Assembly (NCBI RefSeq): GCF_000716605.1
Contig: NZ_JNXE01000005.1
Coordinates: 124,001 to 188,000, forward strand
DNA: 64,000 bases
Direction: 5' to 3'
Origin: Streptomyces sp. NRRL F-525
Lineage (GTDB): Bacteria; Actinomycetota; Actinomycetes; Streptomycetales; Streptomycetaceae
The notes below the pieces were generated by a model. It did not search any database and had not been told where the DNA came from. It saw nothing but the letters and a program-made list of their open reading frames with translations. The position numbers and the translations under genes are program-made. The number at the start of each line of letters is the position of its first letter. The first letter of the stretch is position 1. This document shows, piece by piece, positions 9,499 through 18,021 of the stretch.

Positions 9499-9597
9499 AT
9501 GGGTCGCCACCGCAAGCCCACCCGCTGGGACCGGATCCGTCTTCGGATGGTGAAGCAACGGAGGAGGTGGATCTTGTGGATGTACGGCGGAAAGTGA
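9499..9597 (+). CDS. Candidate small basic protein (32 aa)
   Basis: Short frame beginning MGRHRKPTRWDR and ending WILWMYGGK. It is preceded by GGAAGGGGG at a suitable distance from the ATG. About one third of its residues are Arg or Lys, with four Trp, so it would be a strongly basic amphipathic peptide. Its stop codon overlaps the first copy of the hairpin repeat at 9594. I do not recognise it. Support is the ribosome site and the frame alone, so it may not be real. Confidence 0.35.
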   Translation: MGRHRKPTRWDRIRLRMVKQRRRWILWMYGGK

Positions 9598-9770
9598 GCG
9601 GCCACCCCCATACCAACTAGGGGTGGACACTCCGTTCACTTTTCAGGAGCTCACCGCAGGGCCAACTGCGGTGGGCTCCACCTTGTTGGTGGAAGGTGAG
9701 CGGCCACCCCCAACACAAGTAGGGGTGGACACTCCGTTCACTTTTCAAGAGCCAACCGCAGTAGCCCGCT
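9594..9770. repeat. Tandem 102-bp repeat of hairpin elements
   Basis: Two copies start at 9594 and 9696 with near-identical first 52 bases, both running from GTGAGCGGCCACCCCC to GACACTCCGTTCACTTTTCA. Within each, CCACCCC pairs with GGGGTGG and GTGAGCGG with CCGTTCAC across a 5-nt bulge. Between the copies, 9646-9658 pairs with 9667-9679 (13 bp including one wobble), and TCCACC (9677-9682) pairs with GGTGGA (9688-9693). The whole reads as a structured element of unknown role. Confidence 0.7.
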
Positions 9771-9880
9771 ACGGCCGATTCCACCTGCTTCTCACGGTAC
9801 CGGCGCCGCGAGTCGCACGCCACCAGCCCCCGACGCACACCCCGCCTCAAGCGCCCCCCTGCACAACCCGCGCGCCGGGG

Positions 9881-10456
9881 TCAGAGCGCCGCCTTCTTGG
9901 TGCCGGAGAACGCGGCGAACGCGGCGATGGCGAAGAAGACGAAGGTGAGCGGGTCGGAGTCGGCCTTCCAGGCGTCCTGGACCACGCCGAAGTGGTCGAA
10001 GAACACCTTGCTGAAGTTCACGTCGTACTCGTCCGCGATGAGCATCGCCTCGCCGACCAGCTGGCCGACGTAGACCGCGCCCAGGGCCAGCGCGGCGCTG
10101 ACCACGGGGAGTACGGGGTTGCGACCGCCCAGCTTGCCCGCCGCGAGGCCGATGACGAAGCCGACGCCGATCGCCGCCCAGCCGATCTCGTGCTTGGTGG
10201 TGCCGATGACGAAGCCGTAGATCCCGGTGGCGATCAGCGCGGCGGCGACAGCGGTCACCAGGCCGAGCGCGATGTTGCTCTTCGGGGGAGCGGGCGGGGC
10301 GTACGGCGCGTTCGGGGCCGGGGGCGGCGGTACGGCGCCGGGCTGCTGGGCGTACGGGTTGCCGTCGACCGGCTGCGGCTGCGCGGGCGCCTGCGGCTGG
10401 GCTTGCGCCTCGGGCTGCGGCTGTGGCTGCTGTGGTGGCGTGGCTGACTGGCTCAT
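9881..10456 (-). CDS. Proline/glutamine-rich small multi-pass membrane protein
   Basis: 191 residues, not assigned to a named family. The first 60 residues are a cytoplasmic-looking Pro/Gln/Ala tract full of QPQ repeats. Four predicted membrane segments follow, beginning IALGLVTAVAAALIATGIYG, then IGWAAIGVGFVIGLAAG, PVLPVVSAALALGAVYVG and PLTFVFFAIAAFAAFSG. The start ATG at 10456 follows a G-rich GGGGGGGATC site; longer upstream frames are rejected because codon use changes there. It is co-directional with the UDP-sugar dehydrogenase homologue 161 bp upstream. The architecture resembles many uncharacterised streptomycete membrane proteins. Confidence 0.8.
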   Translation of the reverse strand: MSQSATPPQQPQPQPEAQAQPQAPAQPQPVDGNPYAQQPGAVPPPPAPNAPYAPPAPPKSNIALGLVTAVAAALIATGIYGFVIGTTKHEIGWAAIGVGFVIGLAAGKLGGRNPVLPVVSAALALGAVYVGQLVGEAMLIADEYDVNFSKVFFDHFGVVQDAWKADSDPLTFVFFAIAAFAAFSGTKKAAL

Positions 10457-10617
10457 GACAGAGATCCCCCCCACGGGATGCGAAGACAGGAAAAGCGAAG
10501 TGGAGTCGCGTGCAACGCGGATATGCGACAACTGTGCGACGAGTGTGGGGAGATTAGCAGGTCGACGTAACCCTGTGACCAGTCGTTTTCGTGCTCGGAG
10601 GCGGTGTGTCTTCGTGC

Positions 10618-11826
10618 TCAGAGCCGGTGTGCCGCGCCCGTCGGTGTGGCCCCGCGCGTGTCCAGGAGCAACTGGGCCTTCACGGACAGGCCTTGGAGGT
10701 CGTACGTCCGGTGCTGTTGGAGCAGGATCGTCAGGTCGGCGTCGGCCGCCGCCTCGTAGAGGGAGTCCGCGCGGGGGACCGGGCGGTCGAGGACGCTCCA
10801 GGACGGGATGTGGGGGTCGTGGTAGCTGACGGAGGCGCCGAGTTCCATGAGGCGGATCGCGATCTCCTGGGCGGGGGTGCCCTGTTGGTCGGCGAGGTCG
10901 GCCTTGTAGGTGACGCCGAGGAGCAACACCCGTGCCCCGCGCGCGGACTTGCCGTGTTCGTTGAGGAGCGTGGCGGCGCGCTGGATGACGTAGCGGGGCA
11001 TCTGGTTGTTGACCTGCTGGGCGAGTTCGACCATGCGCAGGGGGCGGGGGCCGTGGCCGGTGAGGTCCTGGGGGACGGCGTGGCCGCCGACGCCGGGGCC
11101 GGGGCGGAAGGCCTGGTAGCCGAACGGCTTGGTCTCCGCGCAGCGGATGACGTCCCAGAGGTCGACGCCCAAGTCGTGGCACAGGACGGCCATTTCGTTG
11201 ACGAGGGCGATGTTGACGTGCCGGAAATTGGTCTCCAGTAGCTGCACGGTCTCCGCTTCGCGCAGGCCACGCGCGCGTACCACCTTGTCGGTGAGACGGC
11301 CGTAGAAGGCGGCGGCCGACTCGGTGCAGGCCGGGGTGAGGCCGCCGATCACCTTGGGGGTGTTGGCCGGGGTGAAGTCGCGGTTGCCGGGATCGATGCG
11401 GCTGGGGGAGTACGCGAGGTGGAAGTCGCGGCCCGCGCGGAGGCCCGATCCCTCTTCGAGGAGGGGGCGCAGGAAGTTCTCGGTGGTGCCGGGGTGCACC
11501 GGTGACTCCAGGATCACCGTGGTGTGCGGGCGCAGGTGCGCGGCGAGGGCGCGGGCGGCCGTCTCCACCTGGCTGAGGTCGAGGCCACCGTCGGCGTCCC
11601 GGGGGGTCGGCGCGCAGATCACGGCGGTGCGTACGCGGCCGAGCTCGGCGGGGTTGGTGGCCGGCCGGAAGCCCCCCGAGAGCATCCGGCGCAGTTCGGC
11701 GGGGCTGAGGGAACCGGCCTCAGGGCCGGTCTTGAAGCCGGCCGTGGCGATACCGGCGGCGACAGCGGCCTGGGCCAGGGGCAGGCCGAGAGGACCGAGT
11801 CCGATGACGGCGAGATCTGCGGGCAT
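10618..11826 (-). CDS. UDP-glucose/GDP-mannose dehydrogenase-family protein lacking the catalytic cysteine
   Basis: 402-residue member of the nucleotide-sugar 6-dehydrogenase family, which normally makes UDP-glucuronate-type sugars by two NAD+-dependent oxidations. Present are an N-terminal Rossmann motif VIGLGPLGLPLA, ESPVHPGTTE, the central-domain helix ETNFRHVNIALVNEMA, and the C-terminal domain VLLLGVTYKADLADQQGTPA. The active-site motif, usually GPGxGGxCxPxD, reads GPGVGGHAVPQD: the catalytic Cys is Ala (codon GCC). The second oxidation should therefore be blocked, so the protein may be regulatory or have another reaction. The start at 11826 (MPADLAVIG) is chosen because the Rossmann strand begins there. 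Two tandem 18-19-bp repeats lie directly upstream. Confidence 0.88.
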   Translation of the reverse strand: MPADLAVIGLGPLGLPLAQAAVAAGIATAGFKTGPEAGSLSPAELRRMLSGGFRPATNPAELGRVRTAVICAPTPRDADGGLDLSQVETAARALAAHLRPHTTVILESPVHPGTTENFLRPLLEEGSGLRAGRDFHLAYSPSRIDPGNRDFTPANTPKVIGGLTPACTESAAAFYGRLTDKVVRARGLREAETVQLLETNFRHVNIALVNEMAVLCHDLGVDLWDVIRCAETKPFGYQAFRPGPGVGGHAVPQDLTGHGPRPLRMVELAQQVNNQMPRYVIQRAATLLNEHGKSARGARVLLLGVTYKADLADQQGTPAQEIAIRLMELGASVSYHDPHIPSWSVLDRPVPRADSLYEAAADADLTILLQQHRTYDLQGLSVKAQLLLDTRGATPTGAAHRL

Positions 11827-11846
11827 GGCGTGGGCCGTCCTTCCCA

Positions 11847-11883
11847 ATAACCGAAAGCGGGACAGATAACCGAAGCGGGACAG
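11847..11883. repeat. Tandem direct repeat in the UDP-dehydrogenase/glpD divergent region
   Basis: ATAACCGAAAGCGGGACAG (11847-11865) is followed at once by ATAACCGAAGCGGGACAG (11866-11883). It lies 21-57 bp upstream of the minus-strand gene start, where a regulator would bind. Nothing else is recognised in the 290-bp divergent region. Confidence 0.6.
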
Positions 11884-12116
11884 GTGCGCAAGCCCTGTGG
11901 ACAGAACGAGCGAGCGCAATGTCAGACTAGGAGTAAATATGACCGTTATGCGGGATTGGACGGCTGTGTTTTTCGGCAGTCCTGTGATTGTTGTCCACAG
12001 GCTGGGGGCGAGTGGTGGCTGAAGTCGGGCAACCCGGTCAGAATTTGGGCAGGAGGGATACGAACCGGGCTTCGCCGAACGGGTGCGGCCGGCGCTACCG
12101 ATAGCGGGAGGCAGCG

Positions 12117-13823
12117 GTGAGGACAGCGACACTGGGTCCGGCGCAGCGAGCCGAGGCACTGGCGGGAATGGCCGAGCGGGAACTGGACGTGCTCGTCGTG
12201 GGCGCGGGTGTGGTCGGCGCGGGCACCGCCCTGGACGCCGTGACACGCGGCCTGTCCACGGGACTGGTCGAGGCGCGCGACTGGGCGTCCGGCACCTCGA
12301 GCAGGTCGAGCAAGCTCATCCATGGAGGTCTGCGCTATCTGGAGATGCTCGACTTCGCCCTCGTCCGCGAGGCCCTCAAGGAACGCGGACTGCTCCTGGA
12401 GCGCCTCGCCCCGCACCTGGTGAAGCCGGTGCCGTTCCTCTACCCGCTCCAGCACAAGGGCTGGGAGCGCCTCTACGCCGGCTCGGGCGTCGCGCTCTAC
12501 GACGCGATGTCCATGGCCCGCGCGCACGGCCGGGGCCTGCCCACCCACCGCCACTTGAGCCGCCGTCACGCCCTGCGCGTGGCCCCCGCCTTGAAGAAGG
12601 ACGCCCTGGTCGGCGCCCTGCAGTACTACGACGCGCAGATGGACGACGCCCGCTATGTGGCCACCCTGGTGCGCACGGCCTCGTCCTACGGCGCGAAAGT
12701 CGCCAACCGCGCGCGGGTGACCGGGTTCCTGCGTGAGGGCGAGCGCGTGGTGGGCGCCCGGGTGCAGGACGTCGAGGCGGGCGGCGAGTACGAGATCCGC
12801 GCCAAGCAGATCGTGAACGCGACGGGTGTGTGGACCGACGACACCCAGGCGATGGTCGGCGAGCGCGGCCAGTTCCACGTGCGGGCCTCCAAGGGCATCC
12901 ACCTGGTCGTTCCCAAGGACCGCATCAACTCCTCCAGCGGGCTGATCCTGCGCACCGAGAAGTCCGTGCTGTTCGTCATCCCCTGGGGCCGGCACTGGAT
13001 CATCGGGACCACCGACACCGACTGGGACCTCGACAAGGCCCACCCGGCCGCGTCCAGCGCCGACATCGACTACCTCCTTGAGCACGTGAACTCGGTGCTC
13101 GCGGTGCCGCTGACCAGAGACGACGTCCAGGGCGTGTACGCGGGACTGCGGCCCCTGCTGGCCGGCGAGTCCGACGCCACCAGCAAGCTGTCGCGCGAGC
13201 ACACCGTCGCGCATCCGGTGCCGGGGCTCGTCGTCGTGGCGGGCGGCAAGTACACGACGTACCGGGTGATGGCCAAGGACGCCGTGGACGAGGCGGTGCA
13301 CGGGCTCGACATGCGGGTCGCCGAGTGCGTCACCGAGGACGTGCCGCTGCTCGGCGCGGAGGGGTACCGGGCGCTGTGGAACGCGCGGGCGCGGATCGCC
13401 TCGAAGACCGGCATCCACGTGGTGCGCGTGGAGCACCTGCTGAACCGTTTCGGTTCGATGGCGGAGGAGATCCTCGACCTCATCGCCAAGGACCCCGCGC
13501 TCGGCGAACCCCTCCAGTTCGCCGACGACTATCTGCGCGCCGAGGTCGTCTACGCCGCCTCGCACGAGGGCGCACGGCACCTCGACGACGTCCTCACCCG
13601 CCGCACCCGCATCTCCATCGAGACCTTCGACCGGGGCACCCGCAGCGCCCGTGAGGCCGCCGAGCTGATGGCACCGGTGCTCGGCTGGGACAAGGACCAG
13701 ATCGAGCGCGAGGTCGAGCACTACGAGAAGCGGGTGGAGGCCGAGCGGGAGTCGCAGCGCCAGCCGGACGACCTGACGGCGGACGCGGCGCGGTTGGGGG
13801 CGCCGGACATCGCGCCGCTGTAG
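12117..13823 (+). CDS. glpD: FAD-dependent glycerol-3-phosphate dehydrogenase
   Basis: 568-residue aerobic glycerol-3-phosphate dehydrogenase, which oxidises glycerol 3-phosphate to dihydroxyacetone phosphate and passes electrons to the quinone pool at the membrane. The FAD-binding motif VLVVGAGVVGAGTALDAVTR is at residues 21-40, followed by the GlpD signature SSRSSKLIHGGLRYLE. TTDTDWD and the C-terminal DAO_C helical domain (RASKTGIHVVRVEHLLNRFG-type region and the EHYEKRVEAE helix) complete it. The GTG at 12117 has GGGAGG seven bases upstream. The glycerol uptake genes glpF and glpK are not nearby. It is divergent from the UDP-dehydrogenase homologue. Confidence 0.96.
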   Translation: MRTATLGPAQRAEALAGMAERELDVLVVGAGVVGAGTALDAVTRGLSTGLVEARDWASGTSSRSSKLIHGGLRYLEMLDFALVREALKERGLLLERLAPHLVKPVPFLYPLQHKGWERLYAGSGVALYDAMSMARAHGRGLPTHRHLSRRHALRVAPALKKDALVGALQYYDAQMDDARYVATLVRTASSYGAKVANRARVTGFLREGERVVGARVQDVEAGGEYEIRAKQIVNATGVWTDDTQAMVGERGQFHVRASKGIHLVVPKDRINSSSGLILRTEKSVLFVIPWGRHWIIGTTDTDWDLDKAHPAASSADIDYLLEHVNSVLAVPLTRDDVQGVYAGLRPLLAGESDATSKLSREHTVAHPVPGLVVVAGGKYTTYRVMAKDAVDEAVHGLDMRVAECVTEDVPLLGAEGYRALWNARARIASKTGIHVVRVEHLLNRFGSMAEEILDLIAKDPALGEPLQFADDYLRAEVVYAASHEGARHLDDVLTRRTRISIETFDRGTRSAREAAELMAPVLGWDKDQIEREVEHYEKRVEAERESQRQPDDLTADAARLGAPDIAPL

Positions 13824-13892
13824 TCCCGTCGCGGGGTGCAGCGCCGCTATGGCGACGCCGGGTGCGGTCGGTCCCGCCTGGGGTCGGCTTCG

Positions 13893-13934
13893 CCCGCAGC
13901 CCGCAGCCCGCAGCCCGCAGCCCGCAGCCCGCTG
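13893..13934. repeat. Heptanucleotide tandem repeat CCCGCAG
   Basis: Five perfect copies of CCCGCAG and one variant CCCGCTG lie in the 177-bp gap between the convergent glpD and serine hydrolase genes. Probably replication slippage. Confidence 0.85.
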
Positions 13935-14000
13935 CACTTCGCGCCCGCTTCACTCGAACGAGTGTCGTGAGTTGGGATCTTTGTCCGGAGCCCGGCCGTT

Positions 14001-15128
14001 CTACGAGGTGCGGGGGCAGAACTCGGCGGCGAGCAGGGCCGGTTCGAGGCCGGGGTCTGCGATCTCGCCCGTGTTCACCCGGAAGGTGAGGACATGACGG
14101 CCGTCGACGGTGGCTGCGGTGCGCACGTAGCTGCCCGAGATCCGGCCGTTGTGCCCCCACACCGTGGTGCCGCACGGAAGTCTCACCGGAAACAGGCCCA
14201 TGCCGTACGAGCCGTGTGCGGTACGGGTGTTGAGCATCTCGCGCAGCCAGCGCGGAGGCAGTAGTTCACCGCCGAGCAGGGCCGAGTAGAAGCGGTCCAG
14301 ATCGGCGAGCGTGGTCACCAGCTCGCCCGCGGCCCCGGCCACCCGCGGGTCGAGATCGGTGACGTCGGAGCCGTCGGCGGCGTAGGCGCGGCCGTGCGGT
14401 GAGGGAAGAGTGGTGCGGGAGCCCGGGAAGGAGGTGCCCGTCAGACGCAGCGGAGCGATGATGCGGCGCTCGGCCTCGGTGGCGTACGAGTCGCCGGTGA
14501 CCTGTCGGATCACCAGGCCGAGCAGCACGTAGTTGGTGTTCGAGTAGGAGAAGCGGCCTCGACCGGCCGGAGGGTGGGTGACTGCTATACGGACGGCCTG
14601 AGTTGGGGTGACGGGGACCGTGCCCCCGGTGACCGCGGTGAAGTCGTACAGGCCGCTGGTGTGGGTGAGCAGGGAACGGAGGGTCAGCGCGCGCCCGTCG
14701 TTGCCCGCTCCGTGTACCAGACCGGGCAGGTGCTGCTCCACCGTGTCGGACAGGGACAGCCGGTGTTCGGCGGCGAGTTGGAGGATCACGGTCGCGATGA
14801 AGGTCTTCGTGATGCTGCCGGCGCGGAAGTGGTCGGCGCGGCCGATGCCTGTTCCGGCCTGTGTGTACTCCGTAGTGCCGAGTGCGTAGTCCGACCCGGC
14901 CCGGGTGTCGTCCGTCCCGGCCCGCGGGTGGTCCGTCCCGGTCGGTGCGGTGCCAACGCCCGTGCTGGCGTGGGCCAGTAGGGCCGCGGCGGGGGCTCTG
15001 CCCTGGGTGACCAGCAGTCTGACCAGGGCGTTCGTGTCCGGTGCCGGGCCGGCCTGGGAGGCGGCCGTGGACAGGCAGAGGAAGGCCAGGGACACCGGAA
15101 GGGCGAGCAGTGTCCGAGGTGTGGGCAT
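14001..15128 (-). CDS. Secreted serine hydrolase (beta-lactamase / DD-carboxypeptidase fold)
   Basis: 375-residue class C beta-lactamase-type hydrolase, related to the R61 D-Ala-D-Ala carboxypeptidase. A signal peptide (LLALPVSLAFLCLSTAASQA) is followed by the nucleophile motif SITK, the second motif YSNTNY and the third motif HNG, all of the penicillin-binding-protein active site. It should act outside the membrane on peptidoglycan stem peptides or other D-amino-acid esters. Before the SITK motif is a Gly/Thr/Asp-rich insert of degenerate repeats (RAGTDDTRAGSDY region). GGAGG precedes the ATG at 15128. It is divergent from the first kinase gene of the cluster; a functional link to wall remodelling is plausible but unproven. 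Confidence 0.9.
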   Translation of the reverse strand: MPTPRTLLALPVSLAFLCLSTAASQAGPAPDTNALVRLLVTQGRAPAAALLAHASTGVGTAPTGTDHPRAGTDDTRAGSDYALGTTEYTQAGTGIGRADHFRAGSITKTFIATVILQLAAEHRLSLSDTVEQHLPGLVHGAGNDGRALTLRSLLTHTSGLYDFTAVTGGTVPVTPTQAVRIAVTHPPAGRGRFSYSNTNYVLLGLVIRQVTGDSYATEAERRIIAPLRLTGTSFPGSRTTLPSPHGRAYAADGSDVTDLDPRVAGAAGELVTTLADLDRFYSALLGGELLPPRWLREMLNTRTAHGSYGMGLFPVRLPCGTTVWGHNGRISGSYVRTAATVDGRHVLTFRVNTGEIADPGLEPALLAAEFCPRTS

Positions 15129-15298
15129 CGTGATCCTCCGTTCTCACCGGTCATCCTCCATGGCTTGGCTGTGTGACCTGCGGCGGATATGCGAGGGGAT
15201 GTGCCGTCGGTGCGCGGGGAGAGGCCCCCTGGGCGTTGGGCACTTGTTCGGTGGGGGACAATGGAGGCTCTGTCAGGGCGGGTTGCATGAGGGGACGC

Positions 15299-17857
15299 AT
15301 GTCGGAGGCGGAGCGGGCGGGGACATCCCGTCAGGACAAGAGCGAACGTCTCCTCGCCGGGCGGTACCGGTTGGGAGCAGTGCTCGGCCGCGGAGGCATG
15401 GGCACGGTGTGGCGTGCCGAGGACGAGACCCTGGGCCGGACGGTCGCCGTCAAGGAGCTGAGGTTCCCGTCCAGCATCGACGAGGACGAGAAACGCCGGC
15501 TGATCACAAGGACGTTGCGCGAGGCCAAGGCCATCGCGCGGATCCGCAACACCAGCGCGGTGACGGTCTACGACGTCGTCGACGAGGACGACCGGCCGTG
15601 GATCGTCATGGAGTTGGTCGAGGGCAAGTCGCTCGCGGAGGCCATCCGGGAGGACGGCCTGCTGGAGCCGCGGCGTGCCGCGGAGGTCGGGCTCGCGATA
15701 CTCGACGTCCTGCGGTCCGCGCACCGCGAGGGCATCCTGCACCGCGACGTGAAGCCGTCGAACGTGCTGATCGCCGAGGACGGCCGGGTCGTGCTCACCG
15801 ACTTCGGCATCGCGCAGGTCGAGGGCGACCCGTCGATCACCTCCACCGGCATGCTCGTCGGCGCGCCCTCCTACATCTCCCCGGAGCGGGCCCGCGGGCA
15901 CAAGCCGGGTCCGGCGGCCGACCTGTGGTCGCTCGGCGGGTTGCTGTACGCGGCGGTCGAGGGCGCACCGCCGTACGACAAGGGTTCCGCGATCGCCACG
16001 CTCACCGCGGTGATGACGGAGCCGTTGGAGGAGCCGAAGAACGCCGGGCCGCTGAAGGACGTCATCTACGGCCTGCTGAACAAGGACCCGGCCCAGCGTC
16101 TCGACGACGCGGGTGCCCGGGAGATGCTCAACGCGGTGATCCACGCGCCCGAGCCGAAGGCGGCCGAGCCTGAGCCGCCGGTGGACGCGACGAGGGTCGT
16201 GCCGCTGCCCGCGCAGCCGGGGCCCGCGGAGTCCGGCGGCAAGAAGAGCGGTGGCGGGAGCGGGAGTTCGGGTCCCTCGGCGGGGGCCGAGCGGTTGCGC
16301 GGGGCGTTGCGGTCCATGCGGAAGGCGGCGGGGGGTTCGGCGGGGGCCGGGGCGGCGACGTCTTCGGCGGCTGCGGGCGCGGGTACGGCTGCGGGTTCTG
16401 CTACGGGTTCGGGTTCCGGTGCGGGTCCGGGTTCTGGTGCGGGTCCGGCTGCGGGTTCGGGTTCTGGTGGGGCTTCAACTCCCGTTGTTGGTAAGCCGGG
16501 TGGCTCGGGTGCGGGTGCCGGTGTGGCTGGTGCCGGGGCTGGTTCGGCTGGCGTTGCTGGTACTTCGGGCAAGGGTGGTTCCGGTGCTGGTGGGGCCACC
16601 GGCTCCGGTGGTGCGAAGGGCACGGCTGCGGGCGGGAGTTCGGGGGCTGCTGCTGCCGCTGCCGGGCCTCGGACGCCCGGGGTGCCTTCGGCTCGGTCGG
16701 GAGGTGCTTCTGGTTCGGCGACTCGTTCCGGGACGCCGACCGGTTCCGGGACGTCGACCGGTTCGGGATCTGCGGCCGGCGCCGGCGCCGGCACTGGCGC
16801 TGCGGCCGGTTCAGGTTCCGCGGCCGCCTCGGCGGCGAAGGGTGGTGCGGCGGACTCGGGTACGCGTGACCCCGGTACACGTGACCTCGGTGTGCAGTCG
16901 TCCGGGCTGCGGGAGACGGGACTGGGGGACTCGGGTACCCGTGACCTGGGTGCCGCGACGCACGAGTCGAGTACTCGGTCGGCCAACTCGGGGTCGGCCA
17001 ACTCCGGTTCTGGCGGGCGGAGTTCCGGGTGGCCCGTGATGACGCCGCCGGATCTGCCGCCGCGGCCGGTGCCGAGGGCGCCGCTCACCGATGTGGTGCC
17101 GAAGCGGACGCTGGTGATCATCGCGGTCGTCATCCTGCTCGCGGTGATCGGTGTCGTGCTGGCGTTCACGCTCGGTGGCGATGACGACAGCGGCTCGAAG
17201 GGGTCGAAGGACAACAGCGGCGCCAAGGCGGACAGCAGTGTCAGCGCGAGCGCGAGTGCGAGCACCGACACCAAGAAGGACAGCGGCGACACCGGGAGCG
17301 CGGGCACGGGCGGTGCGGGGACCGACTCCACGGCGACCGCGTCGGCCGGCGGGAGCGCGGCGAGTTCGGGCACGGGCGCGTCCGGCGGGAGCGGTGACGA
17401 GACGGACGGTTCCTCGGGCGGCGCCGCGGTCGTGAAGACGTACAAGGGGAGCCAGGGTTTCTCGATAGGCCTGCCCGCCGGGTGGTCGTACCAGTCGACG
17501 GACTCCGCCGGAGTCCGGCTGACCGGCCCCGACGGGCAGAAGCTGCTGATCGCCTGGACGAGTACGCCGAAGGGCGACGCGGTCGCGGACTGGAAGAACC
17601 AGGAGCAGTACATGACGCGCTCCGGGTACTCGCGGATCCGAATAGAGAAGGTGGACTACCGGGGCTGGAACACGGCCGACTGGGAGTTCACCTATCAGGA
17701 CGGCGGGACGAAGTACCGCACCATCGACCGCGGGTTCGTCGTCAACAGTCATCTCGGATATGCGCTCATGTACACCGCGAAGGCGGCCAATTGGGGTACT
17801 GAGCTTCGTAAGGACACCTGGACGACCCTGACGAAGACGTTCGAACCGAAGTCGTGA
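15299..17857 (+). CDS. Membrane Ser/Thr protein kinase 1 of the cluster
   Basis: 852-residue receptor-like Hanks-type kinase. The cytoplasmic kinase domain (about 15-280) has an intact P-loop GRGGMGTVWRA, the Lys in VAVKEL, HRDVKPSN near residue 148, DFG and PERARG. A Gly/Ala/Ser/Thr-rich linker of about 300 residues follows, then one membrane segment (LVIIAVVILLAVIGVVLAF, about 603-625) and an extracytoplasmic C-terminal domain containing QGFSIGLPAGW. There are no PASTA repeats. It corresponds by position to the first gene of the five-kinase cluster of S. coelicolor (SCO4775-SCO4779) whose PkaI member has been tied to the spore-wall complex. The ATG at 15299 has GAGGGG upstream. Confidence 0.93.
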   Translation: MSEAERAGTSRQDKSERLLAGRYRLGAVLGRGGMGTVWRAEDETLGRTVAVKELRFPSSIDEDEKRRLITRTLREAKAIARIRNTSAVTVYDVVDEDDRPWIVMELVEGKSLAEAIREDGLLEPRRAAEVGLAILDVLRSAHREGILHRDVKPSNVLIAEDGRVVLTDFGIAQVEGDPSITSTGMLVGAPSYISPERARGHKPGPAADLWSLGGLLYAAVEGAPPYDKGSAIATLTAVMTEPLEEPKNAGPLKDVIYGLLNKDPAQRLDDAGAREMLNAVIHAPEPKAAEPEPPVDATRVVPLPAQPGPAESGGKKSGGGSGSSGPSAGAERLRGALRSMRKAAGGSAGAGAATSSAAAGAGTAAGSATGSGSGAGPGSGAGPAAGSGSGGASTPVVGKPGGSGAGAGVAGAGAGSAGVAGTSGKGGSGAGGATGSGGAKGTAAGGSSGAAAAAAGPRTPGVPSARSGGASGSATRSGTPTGSGTSTGSGSAAGAGAGTGAAAGSGSAAASAAKGGAADSGTRDPGTRDLGVQSSGLRETGLGDSGTRDLGAATHESSTRSANSGSANSGSGGRSSGWPVMTPPDLPPRPVPRAPLTDVVPKRTLVIIAVVILLAVIGVVLAFTLGGDDDSGSKGSKDNSGAKADSSVSASASASTDTKKDSGDTGSAGTGGAGTDSTATASAGGSAASSGTGASGGSGDETDGSSGGAAVVKTYKGSQGFSIGLPAGWSYQSTDSAGVRLTGPDGQKLLIAWTSTPKGDAVADWKNQEQYMTRSGYSRIRIEKVDYRGWNTADWEFTYQDGGTKYRTIDRGFVVNSHLGYALMYTAKAANWGTELRKDTWTTLTKTFEPKS

Positions 17858-18021
17858 GGCGGGTGGGGCCGGGTTTGGCGCGCCAGATCCGTCAACCCCT
17901 CTTTGTGGGTTGCCTCCGGCACGTATCGTGAGTGGTTGCGGACCGTACGCATCTAGGTATGCGGACGGAACGGGCCGCAAGGCGAACGGAATTGACCGAC
18001 CGGGCGGCCGGGGGAGGCAAC

